A stretch of 64,000 nt of DNA from Halanaerobium saccharolyticum (GTDB taxonomy: Bacteria > Bacillota > Halanaerobiia > Halanaerobiales > Halanaerobiaceae): contig NZ_QLME01000007.1 in the NCBI RefSeq assembly GCF_003259895.1, forward strand, positions 1 to 64,000, in the 5' to 3' direction. Numbering within the stretch: the stretch's first letter is position 1; each line of letters starts with the position of its first letter. The position numbers were made by a program, and so were the translations under genes. Below the pieces are notes generated by a model. That model worked only from the letters and a program-made list of their open reading frames with translations, ran no database searches and was not told where the DNA came from. This document shows positions 16,493 through 25,511 of this stretch, piece after piece.

Positions 16493-17287
16493 ATGATTGA
16501 TGAGAATTTAACTAAGGAAATTCAGGATTGGATGCAGAAAGAAGTTGAAAAAAGAAATGCAGATGGTGCTGTTGTTGGATTAAGCGGAGGCATTGACTCC
16601 TCTGTCGTTGGAGCTCTGTCTAAAAAAGCTTTTGGTGACAATGTACTGGGAGTTATGCTGCCTGCAAATGGAACAGTAACTAAAGATGTAGAATATTCCG
16701 AAATGCTTGCGGATAAATTCGATATTGAAACTCTAAAAGTAAATATGAAAGAAATTAATGAACCTCTGGAAAAAAGACTGCAGAGTATAGATATTGAAGG
16801 AAATGAACAGGAACACTGGCCTCAAACTAAGATTCCTACCCCAAATCCGGCAGAACAAAATATTCAAACTAGACTTAGAATGATGACTCTCTACTACATT
16901 GCGGAGAAAAAGAATTATGTGGTAATGGGAACCAGCAACAAAAGTGAAATTTTGACCGGATATTATACCCTGCATGGTGATGGTGCAACAGATATGAGAC
17001 CAATTGGAGACTTAAATAAAACTCAGGTCTGGGAACTGGCAGAGGTTCTGGGGATTCCAGAAGAAATCATCAATCGACCTCCAACTGGCGGCTGCCGTGG
17101 AGATGAAAGTGATCGTGATGAAAAAGAATTTGGAATCAGCTATCAGGACTTCGATAAAATTTATGAATCAATTAATAATAATGATGACCTCTCTAAATTT
17201 GAAGAGGGAGATGTAAAACGTGTTAAAGAACTGATCGATGCTGCTCAAGAAAAAGATCATATTCCTACTTTTAAGATTGCGGAATAG
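16493..17287 (+). CDS. nadE: NAD+ synthase, ammonia-dependent type
   Basis: A 264-residue NAD synthetase made of the synthetase domain alone. The ATP-pyrophosphatase P-loop is GLSGGIDSSVVGAL (residues 29-42), and NMKEI, TRLRMMTLYYIAE, GTSNKSEILTGYYTLHGDGA and NRPPTGGCRGDESDRDE are the other conserved blocks. It amidates deamido-NAD+ using ATP and ammonia. Unlike the enzyme encoded at 52269-53909 it has no glutaminase domain, so it depends on free ammonia. AGGAGGTAATAATCTAGA precedes the ATG. The gene stands alone with a perfect promoter and a strong terminator, so it should be well expressed. Confidence 0.95.
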   Translation: MIDENLTKEIQDWMQKEVEKRNADGAVVGLSGGIDSSVVGALSKKAFGDNVLGVMLPANGTVTKDVEYSEMLADKFDIETLKVNMKEINEPLEKRLQSIDIEGNEQEHWPQTKIPTPNPAEQNIQTRLRMMTLYYIAEKKNYVVMGTSNKSEILTGYYTLHGDGATDMRPIGDLNKTQVWELAEVLGIPEEIINRPPTGGCRGDESDRDEKEFGISYQDFDKIYESINNNDDLSKFEEGDVKRVKELIDAAQEKDHIPTFKIAE

Positions 17288-17322
17288 CATATAATTAAAA
17301 TCAAATTATTATCTATAAAAAA

Positions 17323-17357
17323 AACTGACAGGTAAACAATACCTGTCAGTTTTTTTC
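17323..17357. terminator. Bidirectional terminator between nadE and msrAB
   Basis: AACTGACAGGTA (17323-17334) and TACCTGTCAGTT (17340-17351) pair perfectly, with A-run before and T-run after, so the hairpin can end transcripts from both converging genes. Confidence 0.9.
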
Positions 17358-17437
17358 GTCTTAAGGCATATTATATTGATTCTAATAGGGTTTAGACATA
17401 CTTCTACATCAACCAGACAATTCCCGGCAGCTGTAAT

Positions 17438-18634
17438 TTAGAATTGATCTTCAAATTCTTCGTAACCCTCTTCTGCCAGATCTTCAGCTGGAATAAACCT
17501 GAGTGCAGCTGAGTTAATACAGTAGCGTAATCCTGTTGGTTCAGGACCATCCTCAAATACATGGCCTAAATGAGAATCTGCTTCTTTACTTCTGACCTCT
17601 ATTCTGGTCATCCAGAGCGTTTTGTCTTCAACTTTTACAATATTTTCTTCGACAAGGGGCCTGGTAAAGCTTGGCCAACCTGAGCCAGACTCAAATTTAT
17701 CTTTTGAAGAAAAAAGTGGTTCTCCTGAAACAACATCCACATAAATGCCCGCTTCTTTGTTATCCCAGTACTTATTATTAAAAGCAGGTTCTGTAGCATC
17801 CAGCTGAGTCACCTTATACTGCAGATCAGTTAATTTCTCTCGTAATTCTGCATCAATAGTCTCTTCATTGATCTGAACATTGTCAGCATCCTCAGTCTTA
17901 CAGAAAGTTACACATTCTTCCGGATCAATATTATTTAACTTCAGTAATTTTTCCTGGAGTTCGGTTGTCAGTCCTAATTTCCCTATATTTTTTATAATAT
18001 TATCCCGTTCACCACTGCCTGCAAGATAACCATTTGCTTTGGTTACAGCCGGGGAATTAATAAATTCCTTCATCGACATTTGATCTAAATAATGATTCTT
18101 AAAATCTCGCTGCTGCTGAAGTCTATATTTCTGGTGATAGTCTTCAGCCAGATAGAAATGCTCCAGTTCTTTGATCACAGTCTGAATTTCTCTCCCACTT
18201 TCAACCTCCAGTTCCTGGCTGACTTCTAAAGCGGTTTCCTGCTGCTTCTTGTTTTGATAAAGAATCAAAGAAGCATACTGTTTGGAATAGGCTGGTGAAT
18301 AGGGATCATGGATCTCAAAAAAGATTTTTACCAGCTCTCTATAAGAAATTACTTCCGGATTATAATCGATCTCTATTGTTTCAGTGTGATCTCCTATCAT
18401 CTGATAGGTCGGTCTTTCGGTTGTTCCACCTGCATAACCAACACGGGTCCTGATAACCCCTTCCAGAGCGCCGAAAGATGCATCCGGCCCCCAAAAACAC
18501 CCGAGTGCAAATGTAGCCGTCTCACTATCTATTTTTTCTAATTCCTGATCCAGTAAGATATCTGCTGCCAGAGCACTGCTGCCAGAGCTGAAAATAGCAA
18601 ATATTACAATCAGGGCTATCAAAATATAATCCAT
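17438..18634 (-). CDS. msrAB: Exported bifunctional methionine sulfoxide reductase MsrA/MsrB
   Basis: A 398-residue fusion. Residues 1-23 form a signal peptide (hydrophobic [12 protein letters not shown], then ALA-AD), so the enzyme works outside the cytoplasm. MsrA follows, with catalytic Cys46 in LGCFWGPD, and MsrB is at the C-terminus with catalytic Cys372 in [13 protein letters not shown]. MsrB lacks the zinc-binding cysteines ([12 protein letters not shown]) and has Ser where some members have a resolving Cys (SGSGWPSF). A linker of about 90 residues contains another Cys pair (ECVTFC), which may serve as the reductant relay. It repairs oxidised methionine in envelope proteins. GGGAGGTAGATAAG precedes the ATG. 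The gene is divergent from nhaC. Confidence 0.93.
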   Translation of the reverse strand: MDYILIALIVIFAIFSSGSSALAADILLDQELEKIDSETATFALGCFWGPDASFGALEGVIRTRVGYAGGTTERPTYQMIGDHTETIEIDYNPEVISYRELVKIFFEIHDPYSPAYSKQYASLILYQNKKQQETALEVSQELEVESGREIQTVIKELEHFYLAEDYHQKYRLQQQRDFKNHYLDQMSMKEFINSPAVTKANGYLAGSGERDNIIKNIGKLGLTTELQEKLLKLNNIDPEECVTFCKTEDADNVQINEETIDAELREKLTDLQYKVTQLDATEPAFNNKYWDNKEAGIYVDVVSGEPLFSSKDKFESGSGWPSFTRPLVEENIVKVEDKTLWMTRIEVRSKEADSHLGHVFEDGPEPTGLRYCINSAALRFIPAEDLAEEGYEEFEDQF

Positions 18635-18743
18635 CTTATCTACCTCCCACTTATTTTAAACACTTAATATTCAAAAGTCCTTACTAAATATATAATAATA
18701 TTAATTACTAATAAAAGATAGTAAATAGATTACCCAGATAAAT

Positions 18744-18772
18744 TTGATTTTAAGTCTCAAAATAGTTATCAT
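18744..18772 (+). promoter_or_regulatory. Sigma-A promoter of nhaC
   Basis: TTGATT (18744-18749) and TATCAT (18767-18772) with a 17-bp spacer, about 58 bp before the nhaC ATG. Confidence 0.6.
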
Positions 18773-18829
18773 ATAACTGGTGTGTAAAATTTATCGAACA
18801 TAAATATAAATATAAGGATTTGATAAAAA

Positions 18830-20206
18830 ATGACTAAAAAAGATATTCAAAAACCTGATTCAAGGATTGCTGTTATTACTCTAATAACAGTTATTGTAGT
18901 TATCTTATTTTCTATTCGAACTGCCTTAGTCCTCGAAACTGCTCTGGTCCTGGGAGCAATGACTGCTGCTTTATTTGCCCTCTATCTGGGATTAAGCTGG
19001 AAAGAAATTGAGAGCGGAATGATCAATGGAATTAAAAATGCTCTCGGAGCCTCTTTAATTCTAATTATTATTGGAATGGTGATTGGAAGCTGGATATTAT
19101 CAGGAACTATCCAGACTATGGTTTATTATGGTCTTGAACTTTTAAGTCCCAGTATATTTTTACCAGCTGCTTTTTTACTGGCTGCAGTTACTTCAATTTT
19201 AATTGGAAGTTCTTTTGGAACAATTGCCACCATGGGAATTGTTCTCCTGGGTGTGGCAGAAGGACTGGGTGTACCAAAGGCGATTACTGTTGGGGCAATA
19301 GTTTCGGGAGCGATGCTCGGCGATAAAATTTCGCCGATGTCAGATTCGACTAATTTAACTGCTGCAATGAGCAGTACCGATCTTTTTGAGCATATTAAAT
19401 CAATGCTCTACATATCTCTGCCGGCTGCTTTAATCAGCCTGCTTTTATATACAGTCATCGGCTCCTTTTATTTAGAAAGTGGTGTAGATCTGGCTAATGT
19501 TAATCAAATTTTGAGTAATTTAGAGCAGAACTTTAATATAACTTCCTGGACTCTGGTCCCACCGATTCTGATGCTGCTGCTCTCATTATTTAAGGTACCG
19601 GCAATTGCGTCTCTTTCGCTTAGCTTTATCACTGCGTCCATTTTTGCAGTCTTAACTCAGGGAGCCTCTTTTGCTGAAATCTTAAATGCAGCAGCTAATG
19701 GTTATCAGGCTGATACCGGACTGGAACTCTTAGATAGCCTTTTAACTCAGGGCGGAATCAATAATATGATGAGTACAGTTGCCATTATTATGGCTGGTAC
19801 TGCAATGGGAGGAATTTTAGAAAAAGCAAGAATTTTAGAAGTTATTTTAGATTCGATGCTTGCTTTTATAAAAAAGCCCAGAGATTTAATCTTAATTTCT
19901 TTAAGCTCAGCCTATATTATGCTTTTAGCAACCGGAGAAATGTTTGTCTCAATTGTTATTCCTGGCCGGACCCTGGCTCCTGCTTATCAGAAAATGAAAA
20001 TTAAAACCAGTGTACTTTCTAGATCATTAGAAACCGCTTCTACCCTCGGCTGTTCAATTCTACCCTGGGGTGTTGTTTCGGTTTATATTCAAAATGTAAT
20101 GGATATTGGTTTTGGTTATATCCCCTATACATTTTTATCATTTCTGGCTCCAATTATTGCAGTTATTTATGCATTCAGCGGCAGCTTCATTTTTAAAAGT
20201 GAATAA
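18830..20206 (+). CDS. nhaC: Na+/H+ antiporter, NhaC family
   Basis: A 458-residue polytopic protein with about 11-12 membrane segments. Family blocks include GSSFGTIATMGIVLLGVAEG, GAMLGDKISPMSDSTNLTAA (residues about 162-181, with the charged Asp/Lys/Asp of the transport path), and LATGEMFVSIVIPGR. It exports Na+ in exchange for H+, which fits the sodium load of a halophilic anaerobe. Family members can also exchange malate and lactate (MleN), and the sequence alone does not exclude an organic-acid role. AAGGATTTGATAAAAA precedes the ATG. A strong terminator follows, so it is monocistronic. Confidence 0.9.
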   Translation: MTKKDIQKPDSRIAVITLITVIVVILFSIRTALVLETALVLGAMTAALFALYLGLSWKEIESGMINGIKNALGASLILIIIGMVIGSWILSGTIQTMVYYGLELLSPSIFLPAAFLLAAVTSILIGSSFGTIATMGIVLLGVAEGLGVPKAITVGAIVSGAMLGDKISPMSDSTNLTAAMSSTDLFEHIKSMLYISLPAALISLLLYTVIGSFYLESGVDLANVNQILSNLEQNFNITSWTLVPPILMLLLSLFKVPAIASLSLSFITASIFAVLTQGASFAEILNAAANGYQADTGLELLDSLLTQGGINNMMSTVAIIMAGTAMGGILEKARILEVILDSMLAFIKKPRDLILISLSSAYIMLLATGEMFVSIVIPGRTLAPAYQKMKIKTSVLSRSLETASTLGCSILPWGVVSVYIQNVMDIGFGYIPYTFLSFLAPIIAVIYAFSGSFIFKSE

Positions 20207-20260
20207 ATCGAAATAGTTTATAACAGGAGATAAGATAATAATTTGATCTAATAAGAAATT

Positions 20261-20294
20261 AAGCGCTGTTCCTGAAGCTGGAGCAGCGCTTTTA
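20261..20294 (+). terminator. Terminator of nhaC
   Basis: AAGCGCTGTTCC (20261-20272) pairs with GGAGCAGCGCTT (20280-20291), one G-U pair, followed by TTT. Confidence 0.75.
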
Positions 20295-20380
20295 GTTAAA
20301 CTCTTATTTGATTTCAATTTATTTTAAATTTTTAGATTTATTATTATTTATCTTTTCCTTTTTAACCACCTTCAATCACC

Positions 20381-21031
20381 TTAAAATAAGAGTGAGGCAA
20401 TTGGATTCTGATCACTTGTACTGTAAACTTCTTTAGTTTTTAAATTGACTGCGCTTAAAATTCCACCTTTACCGGCTCCAGTATCTACCAGAATTTTATT
20501 GTTTCCAAATCTTACTTCAGCAACTGGAGTATGACCGGCAACTACAGTTCTATTTTCTTTAAAGTCCTCACTTTTCGCTCCCAAAAATGGCTGTCTGATC
20601 CAGACGAGATCGTGTTTTGTCTGTTCTTCCAGACTTTTTGAGGGATTAATTCCAGCATGAACAAAAATATAGTCTTCAGTGGCGTGATAATATGGTAGTG
20701 AATCAAAATATTGAGCAGCTTTTTTTAGTTCAGAACGATCTGGAAAACCAGACTCTGTTTTTTGACCTCCATTATGATACCAGAGGTCAATGTTATTGTT
20801 ATTTAAAACAGCATCAATCATCATTTCCTCGTGATTACCTCTTAAAAAAATATTTTTCCCGTTATCCAGTTTTTTGATATATTTATAAACCTGATAGGAA
20901 TCAGCACCTCGGTCTACATAATCCCCTACGAAAATCAATTTATCCTGGGCAGAATCATAATTAATTTTTTCCATAATTTTCTCCAGTTCATCTATTTCTC
21001 CATGAATATCACCAATTACATATTCAGCCAT
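20381..21031 (-). CDS. PPP-family metallophosphatase
   Basis: A 216-residue serine/threonine-phosphatase-like enzyme with the three metal motifs GDIHG (near residue 7), FVGDYVDRG and LRGNHEE, then HAGINP and AGHTPV. Bacterial relatives include PrpA/PrpB-type protein phosphatases and diadenosine tetraphosphatases; the short length fits either. The start was set at the ATG seven or eight bases after GGAGG; an in-frame GTG three codons earlier overlaps the ribosome site. It has its own upstream gap of 66 bp from the Mut7-C gene and may be cotranscribed with it. Confidence 0.88.
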   Translation of the reverse strand: MAEYVIGDIHGEIDELEKIMEKINYDSAQDKLIFVGDYVDRGADSYQVYKYIKKLDNGKNIFLRGNHEEMMIDAVLNNNNIDLWYHNGGQKTESGFPDRSELKKAAQYFDSLPYYHATEDYIFVHAGINPSKSLEEQTKHDLVWIRQPFLGAKSEDFKENRTVVAGHTPVAEVRFGNNKILVDTGAGKGGILSAVNLKTKEVYSTSDQNPIASLLF

Positions 21032-21096
21032 TTTAGCCACCTCCTATTCAATACTTTTAAATTTATTATATCATAAATCTACTAATACCTTTAATT

Positions 21097-21885
21097 TTAC
21101 TGAGTATTCGATTTCTGCTGTTTTAATTTAGTTAGCATTTTTTCGGTCTTCTCATAGTGAGAACCACACCAGTATATTTTGTCACACCGGGGACAGTATT
21201 TAAAATCATCAAAATATTTTTTTGTTTTAGGCTCCAGTCTCTCTATAATTTTTTCTTTATCAATATCCACTAATTTAGTGTTGCAGTTAACACAGCGGCT
21301 TTCTTGGCCCTGATAATATTGAGCAAGCTGAAAGCGGTCAAAAACTTCTTTTAACTGTTTTTTTGGGTCATCACTCCAGATGAATTTAGCCCACTTTACT
21401 CGTTTCCGCATCAATAGCCCTCGATCTCTGCTTAAAATAATTCTTTTTTCGCTGACTGCCTGATCAACAATTTCCCGATCTTGATAATCATTTCTGTAGG
21501 CTGTGTCAAAACCAAAACGACGAAGATAGCGAGCCAGCCGCCCCAGGTGAACATCTAAAATAAATTTTGGTTTTTCTGAATATTCATTTAATAATTTTAC
21601 TTCTTCTGGCAGTTTAAAAGTATAAAGATGAGGATAGATTGAAAAAAAATCACCGGACTGAACCAGATATGAAAAGTCAACTGCTCTAGAATTATTCAAA
21701 ATCAGAGCCACTTCCGGATGGGGGACACCGATACTTTCAATTCTATCTTTAATTGTCTGCCTGCCCCGATAATGGTGTATATAATAGCGTTCATCTATTA
21801 ATTTTAGATTTTTTTGTGACTCAATTTTAATAAAATCATTTAAGTAAGAATAAATTCTAAATTTAATTTTTTTGATTATAATCAC
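21097..21885 (-). CDS. Mut7-C RNase domain protein with ubiquitin-like N-terminus
   Basis: The N-terminal 90 residues match the Mut7-C ubiquitin-like domain (ESIGVPHPEVALILNNSRAV and VQSGDFFSIYPH). The C-terminal part is a PIN-like Mut7-C domain (KFILDVHLGRLARYLRRFGF, SEKRIILSRDRGLLMRK) ending in a CxxC...CxxC zinc ribbon (CVNC and CPRC). The family is predicted to be an RNase; substrates are unknown. The start is uncertain: GGAGG is followed too closely by a TTG upstream and by a GTG at 21885, and an ATT a few bases on is better spaced. The reading frame begins within a few bases of the end of the diguanylate cyclase gene, so translation is probably coupled. Confidence 0.85.
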   Translation of the reverse strand: MIIIKKIKFRIYSYLNDFIKIESQKNLKLIDERYYIHHYRGRQTIKDRIESIGVPHPEVALILNNSRAVDFSYLVQSGDFFSIYPHLYTFKLPEEVKLLNEYSEKPKFILDVHLGRLARYLRRFGFDTAYRNDYQDREIVDQAVSEKRIILSRDRGLLMRKRVKWAKFIWSDDPKKQLKEVFDRFQLAQYYQGQESRCVNCNTKLVDIDKEKIIERLEPKTKKYFDDFKYCPRCDKIYWCGSHYEKTEKMLTKLKQQKSNTQ

Positions 21886-21897
21886 ATCCTCCAACAG

Positions 21898-22758
21898 CTA
21901 ATTATTCCAGCTGTTTTTCCGTTTGAAATTAAAATTTAAATTTTGTTTAATTTTTTTCTTATTATGATACATTTTTCGATCGGCTGCATTAATCATGGCT
22001 TCTAGAGTTTTATAATTCTGGCTGTTATAGATATAACCAAAGGCAATGCTAAAATATTTTTCCGGATGTTTTTTTGCCTTTCTCTTTATTCTTTTAATAA
22101 TCTGAGAACATTCTTTTTTATTGGTGTCTGGTAAAATTATTGCAAATTCATCTCCACCAATCCTGGAAATTATATCTTTTTCGCGGGTGACTGACTTCAG
22201 CAAATCTGCAGTTTCTTTTATATATTGATCCCCTTTTTTATGGCCGTAATTATCATTAATTATTTTCAAATTATTAATATCAGCAATAATCACAGAAAGA
22301 TTATAACGGCTGGGGTTATTTAATTCTTCCAGTTTATTTTCAAAATATCTTCTGTTATATAAACCCGTCATCTCATCATGAAAACTTAAAAATTTAACTT
22401 TTTCATTCTGCTTTTTGAAGTTCATAATCTGCTGAGCACTGGAAAATGCTCCAGCAAGAACCTGATAAAGTATAAAAATTTTGACAATAATGTGGTATTC
22501 TAAAAACAAAAATATCGTATAGAAGAATGTCTGACCCATCCAGATAAAAAGAGGTTTTTTATCAAATGTAATTTTAAGCATCATTTCCATAATAAAAAAT
22601 AAAATAACTAAATAAAATAAACCAAAAATATAGTCATCCAGGCTTTCAACTTCTCCAAATATAAATTTTGCAATTAGAATTAAAAGCAGGATTAAATAGT
22701 AAAGATGAATTGTAAGCATTAATTTTTTATTGGGTTGTTCTTCAATTTTTAAATCCAT
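21898..22758 (-). CDS. Membrane diguanylate cyclase (GGDEF)
   Basis: A 286-residue protein with about four to five N-terminal membrane segments (residues about 14-105) and one GGDEF domain. The active motif RIGGDEF is at residues 199-205, with YNRRYFE and DNYGHKKGD upstream, so all catalytic features are present for making cyclic-di-GMP from GTP. No separate sensory domain is seen; the membrane part itself may sense. The start is the ATG after GAAGGATGA; an earlier ATG seven codons upstream has no ribosome site. It is followed immediately by the Mut7-C gene. Confidence 0.92.
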   Translation of the reverse strand: MDLKIEEQPNKKLMLTIHLYYLILLLILIAKFIFGEVESLDDYIFGLFYLVILFFIMEMMLKITFDKKPLFIWMGQTFFYTIFLFLEYHIIVKIFILYQVLAGAFSSAQQIMNFKKQNEKVKFLSFHDEMTGLYNRRYFENKLEELNNPSRYNLSVIIADINNLKIINDNYGHKKGDQYIKETADLLKSVTREKDIISRIGGDEFAIILPDTNKKECSQIIKRIKRKAKKHPEKYFSIAFGYIYNSQNYKTLEAMINAADRKMYHNKKKIKQNLNFNFKRKNSWNN

Positions 22759-22932
22759 AAGATCATCCTTCAAAATCATTATAGTGATATACCTTTATTA
22801 ATATAATCATTCAAGATTAAACTGCAAAATCCTCTAAAAATTCTCTAATTTTTGCCAGAATAGCAATAATTATATATAATAATCTTATAGTTGAAGATTA
22901 GAAATTAAAATTATTAATAAGGAGCAATAAAA

Positions 22933-23604
22933 ATGGGTGTAAGTAAAAAAGAAATTCTAGAAGAATTACAGTCAATATTTTTAAATAAAACCTTTGATGC
23001 TCTGCTGCCACCTCTAATCTATGCTGTCAGCAATTCTCTTTTTGAACTTGTTCCGGCAGTTATTCTGGCTGTGACAGCAGCCATATTTAACTTTGGCAGA
23101 CGGGTGATCAAAAAAGAAAATTGGAAATATGCTCTCGGAGGCCTGGCTGGGGTAATTTTTGCTTCCTCACTTGCTTATTTAAGCGAAAATGCCAGTAATT
23201 ATTTTATTCCGGCCCTGAGCTCTTCTGCTTTTTTGCTGCTGGCTGCAGTCATTTCTCTGCTGATCGGTAAACCTCTGGCAGCCTGGGCCAGTCATTTAAG
23301 CCACGGCTGGCCCTTAAAATGGTTCTGGCGGGATGATATTAAACCTGCTTACCGGGAGGTTACAATTTTCTGGGCTTTTTACTTTGCTCTGCGGCTTATT
23401 ATTCAGCTCAACTTATTTTACAATCAGGCTGTTTTAAATTTAGCCTTGGTAAATATTATTCTGAGCTGGCCTGTTATCATAGTAGTATTGGTGATCAGTT
23501 ATATTTATGGAATCTGGCGTTTAAATAAGCTGGGAGGGCCAGGAGTTGAAGAATTTAAAAATGACAAAAAACCGCCCTGGAATGGTCAAAAGAGGGGCTT
23601 TTGA
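22933..23604 (+). CDS. Integral membrane protein, DUF3159-like
   Basis: A 223-residue membrane protein with about six hydrophobic segments. The C-terminal sequence KLGGPGVEEFKN followed by PPWNGQKRGF resembles the end of DUF3159 proteins, best known from Actinobacteria, and the WFWRDD loop also fits. Function is unknown; some relatives sit beside ion-transport genes. AAGGAGCAATAAAA precedes the ATG. It stands alone between the diguanylate cyclase gene (divergent) and lipM. Confidence 0.7.
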   Translation: MGVSKKEILEELQSIFLNKTFDALLPPLIYAVSNSLFELVPAVILAVTAAIFNFGRRVIKKENWKYALGGLAGVIFASSLAYLSENASNYFIPALSSSAFLLLAAVISLLIGKPLAAWASHLSHGWPLKWFWRDDIKPAYREVTIFWAFYFALRLIIQLNLFYNQAVLNLALVNIILSWPVIIVVLVISYIYGIWRLNKLGGPGVEEFKNDKKPPWNGQKRGF

Positions 23605-23757
23605 TTTAATTATTTGCTGTATTTTTGCTTAATAAAATTAAACAAATTTAAATATAGACCGACAGATCCCGGTAGATGTAGATTAAAAATAAAGGACCTG
23701 TATAATTTAAATAGAATATTATTTATAGTGATATTTTTATAGGAGGAGGTAATTAGT

Positions 23758-24579
23758 TTGGAGACATGGCGTTTGCTTACAAATAGGAGCAGTAATGCTT
23801 TTTATAATATGGCAGTTGATGAAGCTATAATGATTTTACACAGTAAAAATAAGGTTCCACCTACTCTGCGCTTTTACAGCTGGAAACCAGCAGCTCTTTC
23901 TCTCGGCTATTTTCAAAAGGCTAAAGAAGAAATAAATTATCCAAAGTGTCAGGAAGAAGAAATTGATCTTGTCCGGCGTTTAACTGGGGGAAGAGCCATT
24001 CTCCATGATCAGGAATTAACCTACAGTTTAATTATTAGAGAAGATTTTAATCTGCTGGCTGATTCTATAGAAAAAAGTTATCAGCAGATCAGCAGTGGTC
24101 TGGTCAGAGGACTGCAGCAGCTGCTGGGTATCCCGGCTGAACTAAAAGCTGTGGAGCGAGGTAAAAAAGCACCTGTTGGCCATTCAGCTGCTTGTTTTGA
24201 TGCACCTTCCTGGTATGAAGTGATTTTAAATAACAAAAAACTTATCGGCAGTGCTCAGCGGAGAAAAGATGGTACAATCCTGCAGCACGGGTCTCTGCCG
24301 CTTGCAATCAATGCAGAAAAAATTTTTAAACTTCTAAATTACAGTTCTGAACAGCAGCGAAAAAAAGCGAGCAGAATTTTTACTTTAAAATCAACATCTC
24401 TTAGAAAAGCAGGTTATAATTTTTCGCATTCTGAATTAGAAAATGCTATAGCTGCCGGCCTGTCTCAGTCTCTGGGAATAGAATTAACAGAAGGCAAATT
24501 AACAGCGGCAGAGATAAAACTTGCTCAAAAACTGGTTTTAGAAAAATATCAAACTCAAGACTGGAATTTTAAACGATAA
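23758..24579 (+). CDS. lipM: Octanoyltransferase LipM (biotin/lipoate transferase family)
   Basis: A 273-residue protein starting METWRLLTNRSSNAFYNMAV, as in Bacillus LipM. The catalytic Cys is Cys146 in HSAACFDAPSWYE, and GSAQRRKDGTILQHGSLPL and RRLTGGRAILHDQELTYS are conserved. It moves octanoyl groups from acyl-carrier protein to a lipoyl domain such as GcvH. The Cys and overall pattern favour LipM over LplA lipoate ligase. The start is TTG, preceded by AGGAGGAGGTAATTAG. lipA follows with a 50-bp gap, so the pair supplies de novo lipoate; no lipoyl-dependent complex lies in the window. Confidence 0.9.
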   Translation: METWRLLTNRSSNAFYNMAVDEAIMILHSKNKVPPTLRFYSWKPAALSLGYFQKAKEEINYPKCQEEEIDLVRRLTGGRAILHDQELTYSLIIREDFNLLADSIEKSYQQISSGLVRGLQQLLGIPAELKAVERGKKAPVGHSAACFDAPSWYEVILNNKKLIGSAQRRKDGTILQHGSLPLAINAEKIFKLLNYSSEQQRKKASRIFTLKSTSLRKAGYNFSHSELENAIAAGLSQSLGIELTEGKLTAAEIKLAQKLVLEKYQTQDWNFKR

Positions 24580-24629
24580 ATATTAAAAATATATTTTTAT
24601 ACATAATTATAGAAAAAAGGAGTTTTAGA

Positions 24630-25511
24630 ATGACTAATAAAAATAATAATTCTCGCAAAAGACTGCCAGCCTGGCTGCGCCAGAAGGATCCACTGCAGAA
24701 AGGTATGCTGGCTACCAGAAATATGCTTAAAGATTTAGAAGTAAATACTGTCTGTAAAAACGCCCGCTGTCCCAATATCGGGGAATGCTACAGCAAAAAA
24801 ACTGCCACCTTTATGATTCTGGGGCAATACTGTACCCGCAGCTGCCGGTTCTGTTCGGTATCCCATCAGCATAAACCAGAAAAGATAGATCCAGCTGAAG
24901 CCGAAAGAGTTGCAGAAGCAGTGGAAAAACTGAAATTAAAACATGCAGTTATTACATCTGTGACCCGGGATGATCTAAAAGATGGAGGAGCGGAACAGTT
25001 TGTAAGCGTGATCAAAGCCATCAGAAAAAGAACACCTGAAGTTTCAATCGAAGTTTTAACTCCTGACTTTAATGAATACCAGCCGGCAGTCGATAAGATT
25101 ATTAAGGCCAAACCGGAAATATTTAATCATAACATTGAGACTGTAGCTTCTCTTTATGATCAGGTTCGACCTCAGGCTGATTATCAGCAGTCACTGAGAG
25201 TTTTAAAGAAGGTTGCAGAGGCAGACAAAAATATTTTAGTTAAATCAGGAGTAATGCTCGGTTTGGGAGAAAGTGAAACAGAACTAATTCAACTCTGGGA
25301 TGATTTATTGACAGCCGGAGTAGAAATTTTAACTATGGGTCAGTACCTCCAGCCATCAAATGAAAATATTGAAGTGGCAGAATATATCAAACCGGAGAAG
25401 TTTGCCGAGCTAAAAGAAAAAGCTCTGGCCCGCGGTTTTAAAGCGGTCTCCTCCGGTCCTCATGTTAGAAGTTCTTATTTAGCTGAAGAAGTCTATCAAC
25501 AGTTAAATTAA
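24630..25511 (+). CDS. lipA: Lipoyl synthase
   Basis: A 293-residue radical SAM enzyme with both iron-sulfur sites: the auxiliary cluster ligands Cys42, Cys47 and Cys53 (CKNARCPNIGEC) and the radical SAM ligands Cys68, Cys72 and Cys75 (YCTRSCRFC). It inserts two sulfurs into octanoyl-lipoyl domains. Further family motifs are SVTRDDLKDGGAEQF, NHNIETV and SGPHVRSSY. AAAAGGAGTTTTAGA precedes the ATG. It forms an operon with lipM. The stop codon overlaps the stop of the convergent fbp gene by four bases. Confidence 0.97.
   Translation: MTNKNNNSRKRLPAWLRQKDPLQKGMLATRNMLKDLEVNTVCKNARCPNIGECYSKKTATFMILGQYCTRSCRFCSVSHQHKPEKIDPAEAERVAEAVEKLKLKHAVITSVTRDDLKDGGAEQFVSVIKAIRKRTPEVSIEVLTPDFNEYQPAVDKIIKAKPEIFNHNIETVASLYDQVRPQADYQQSLRVLKKVAEADKNILVKSGVMLGLGESETELIQLWDDLLTAGVEILTMGQYLQPSNENIEVAEYIKPEKFAELKEKALARGFKAVSSGPHVRSSYLAEEVYQQLN

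Noticed and set aside
21097-21894. TTG at 21894 as the Mut7-C start
   Set aside because: The ribosome site GGAGG begins with or follows this codon, so translation cannot begin there with that site; the start must lie a few codons later.
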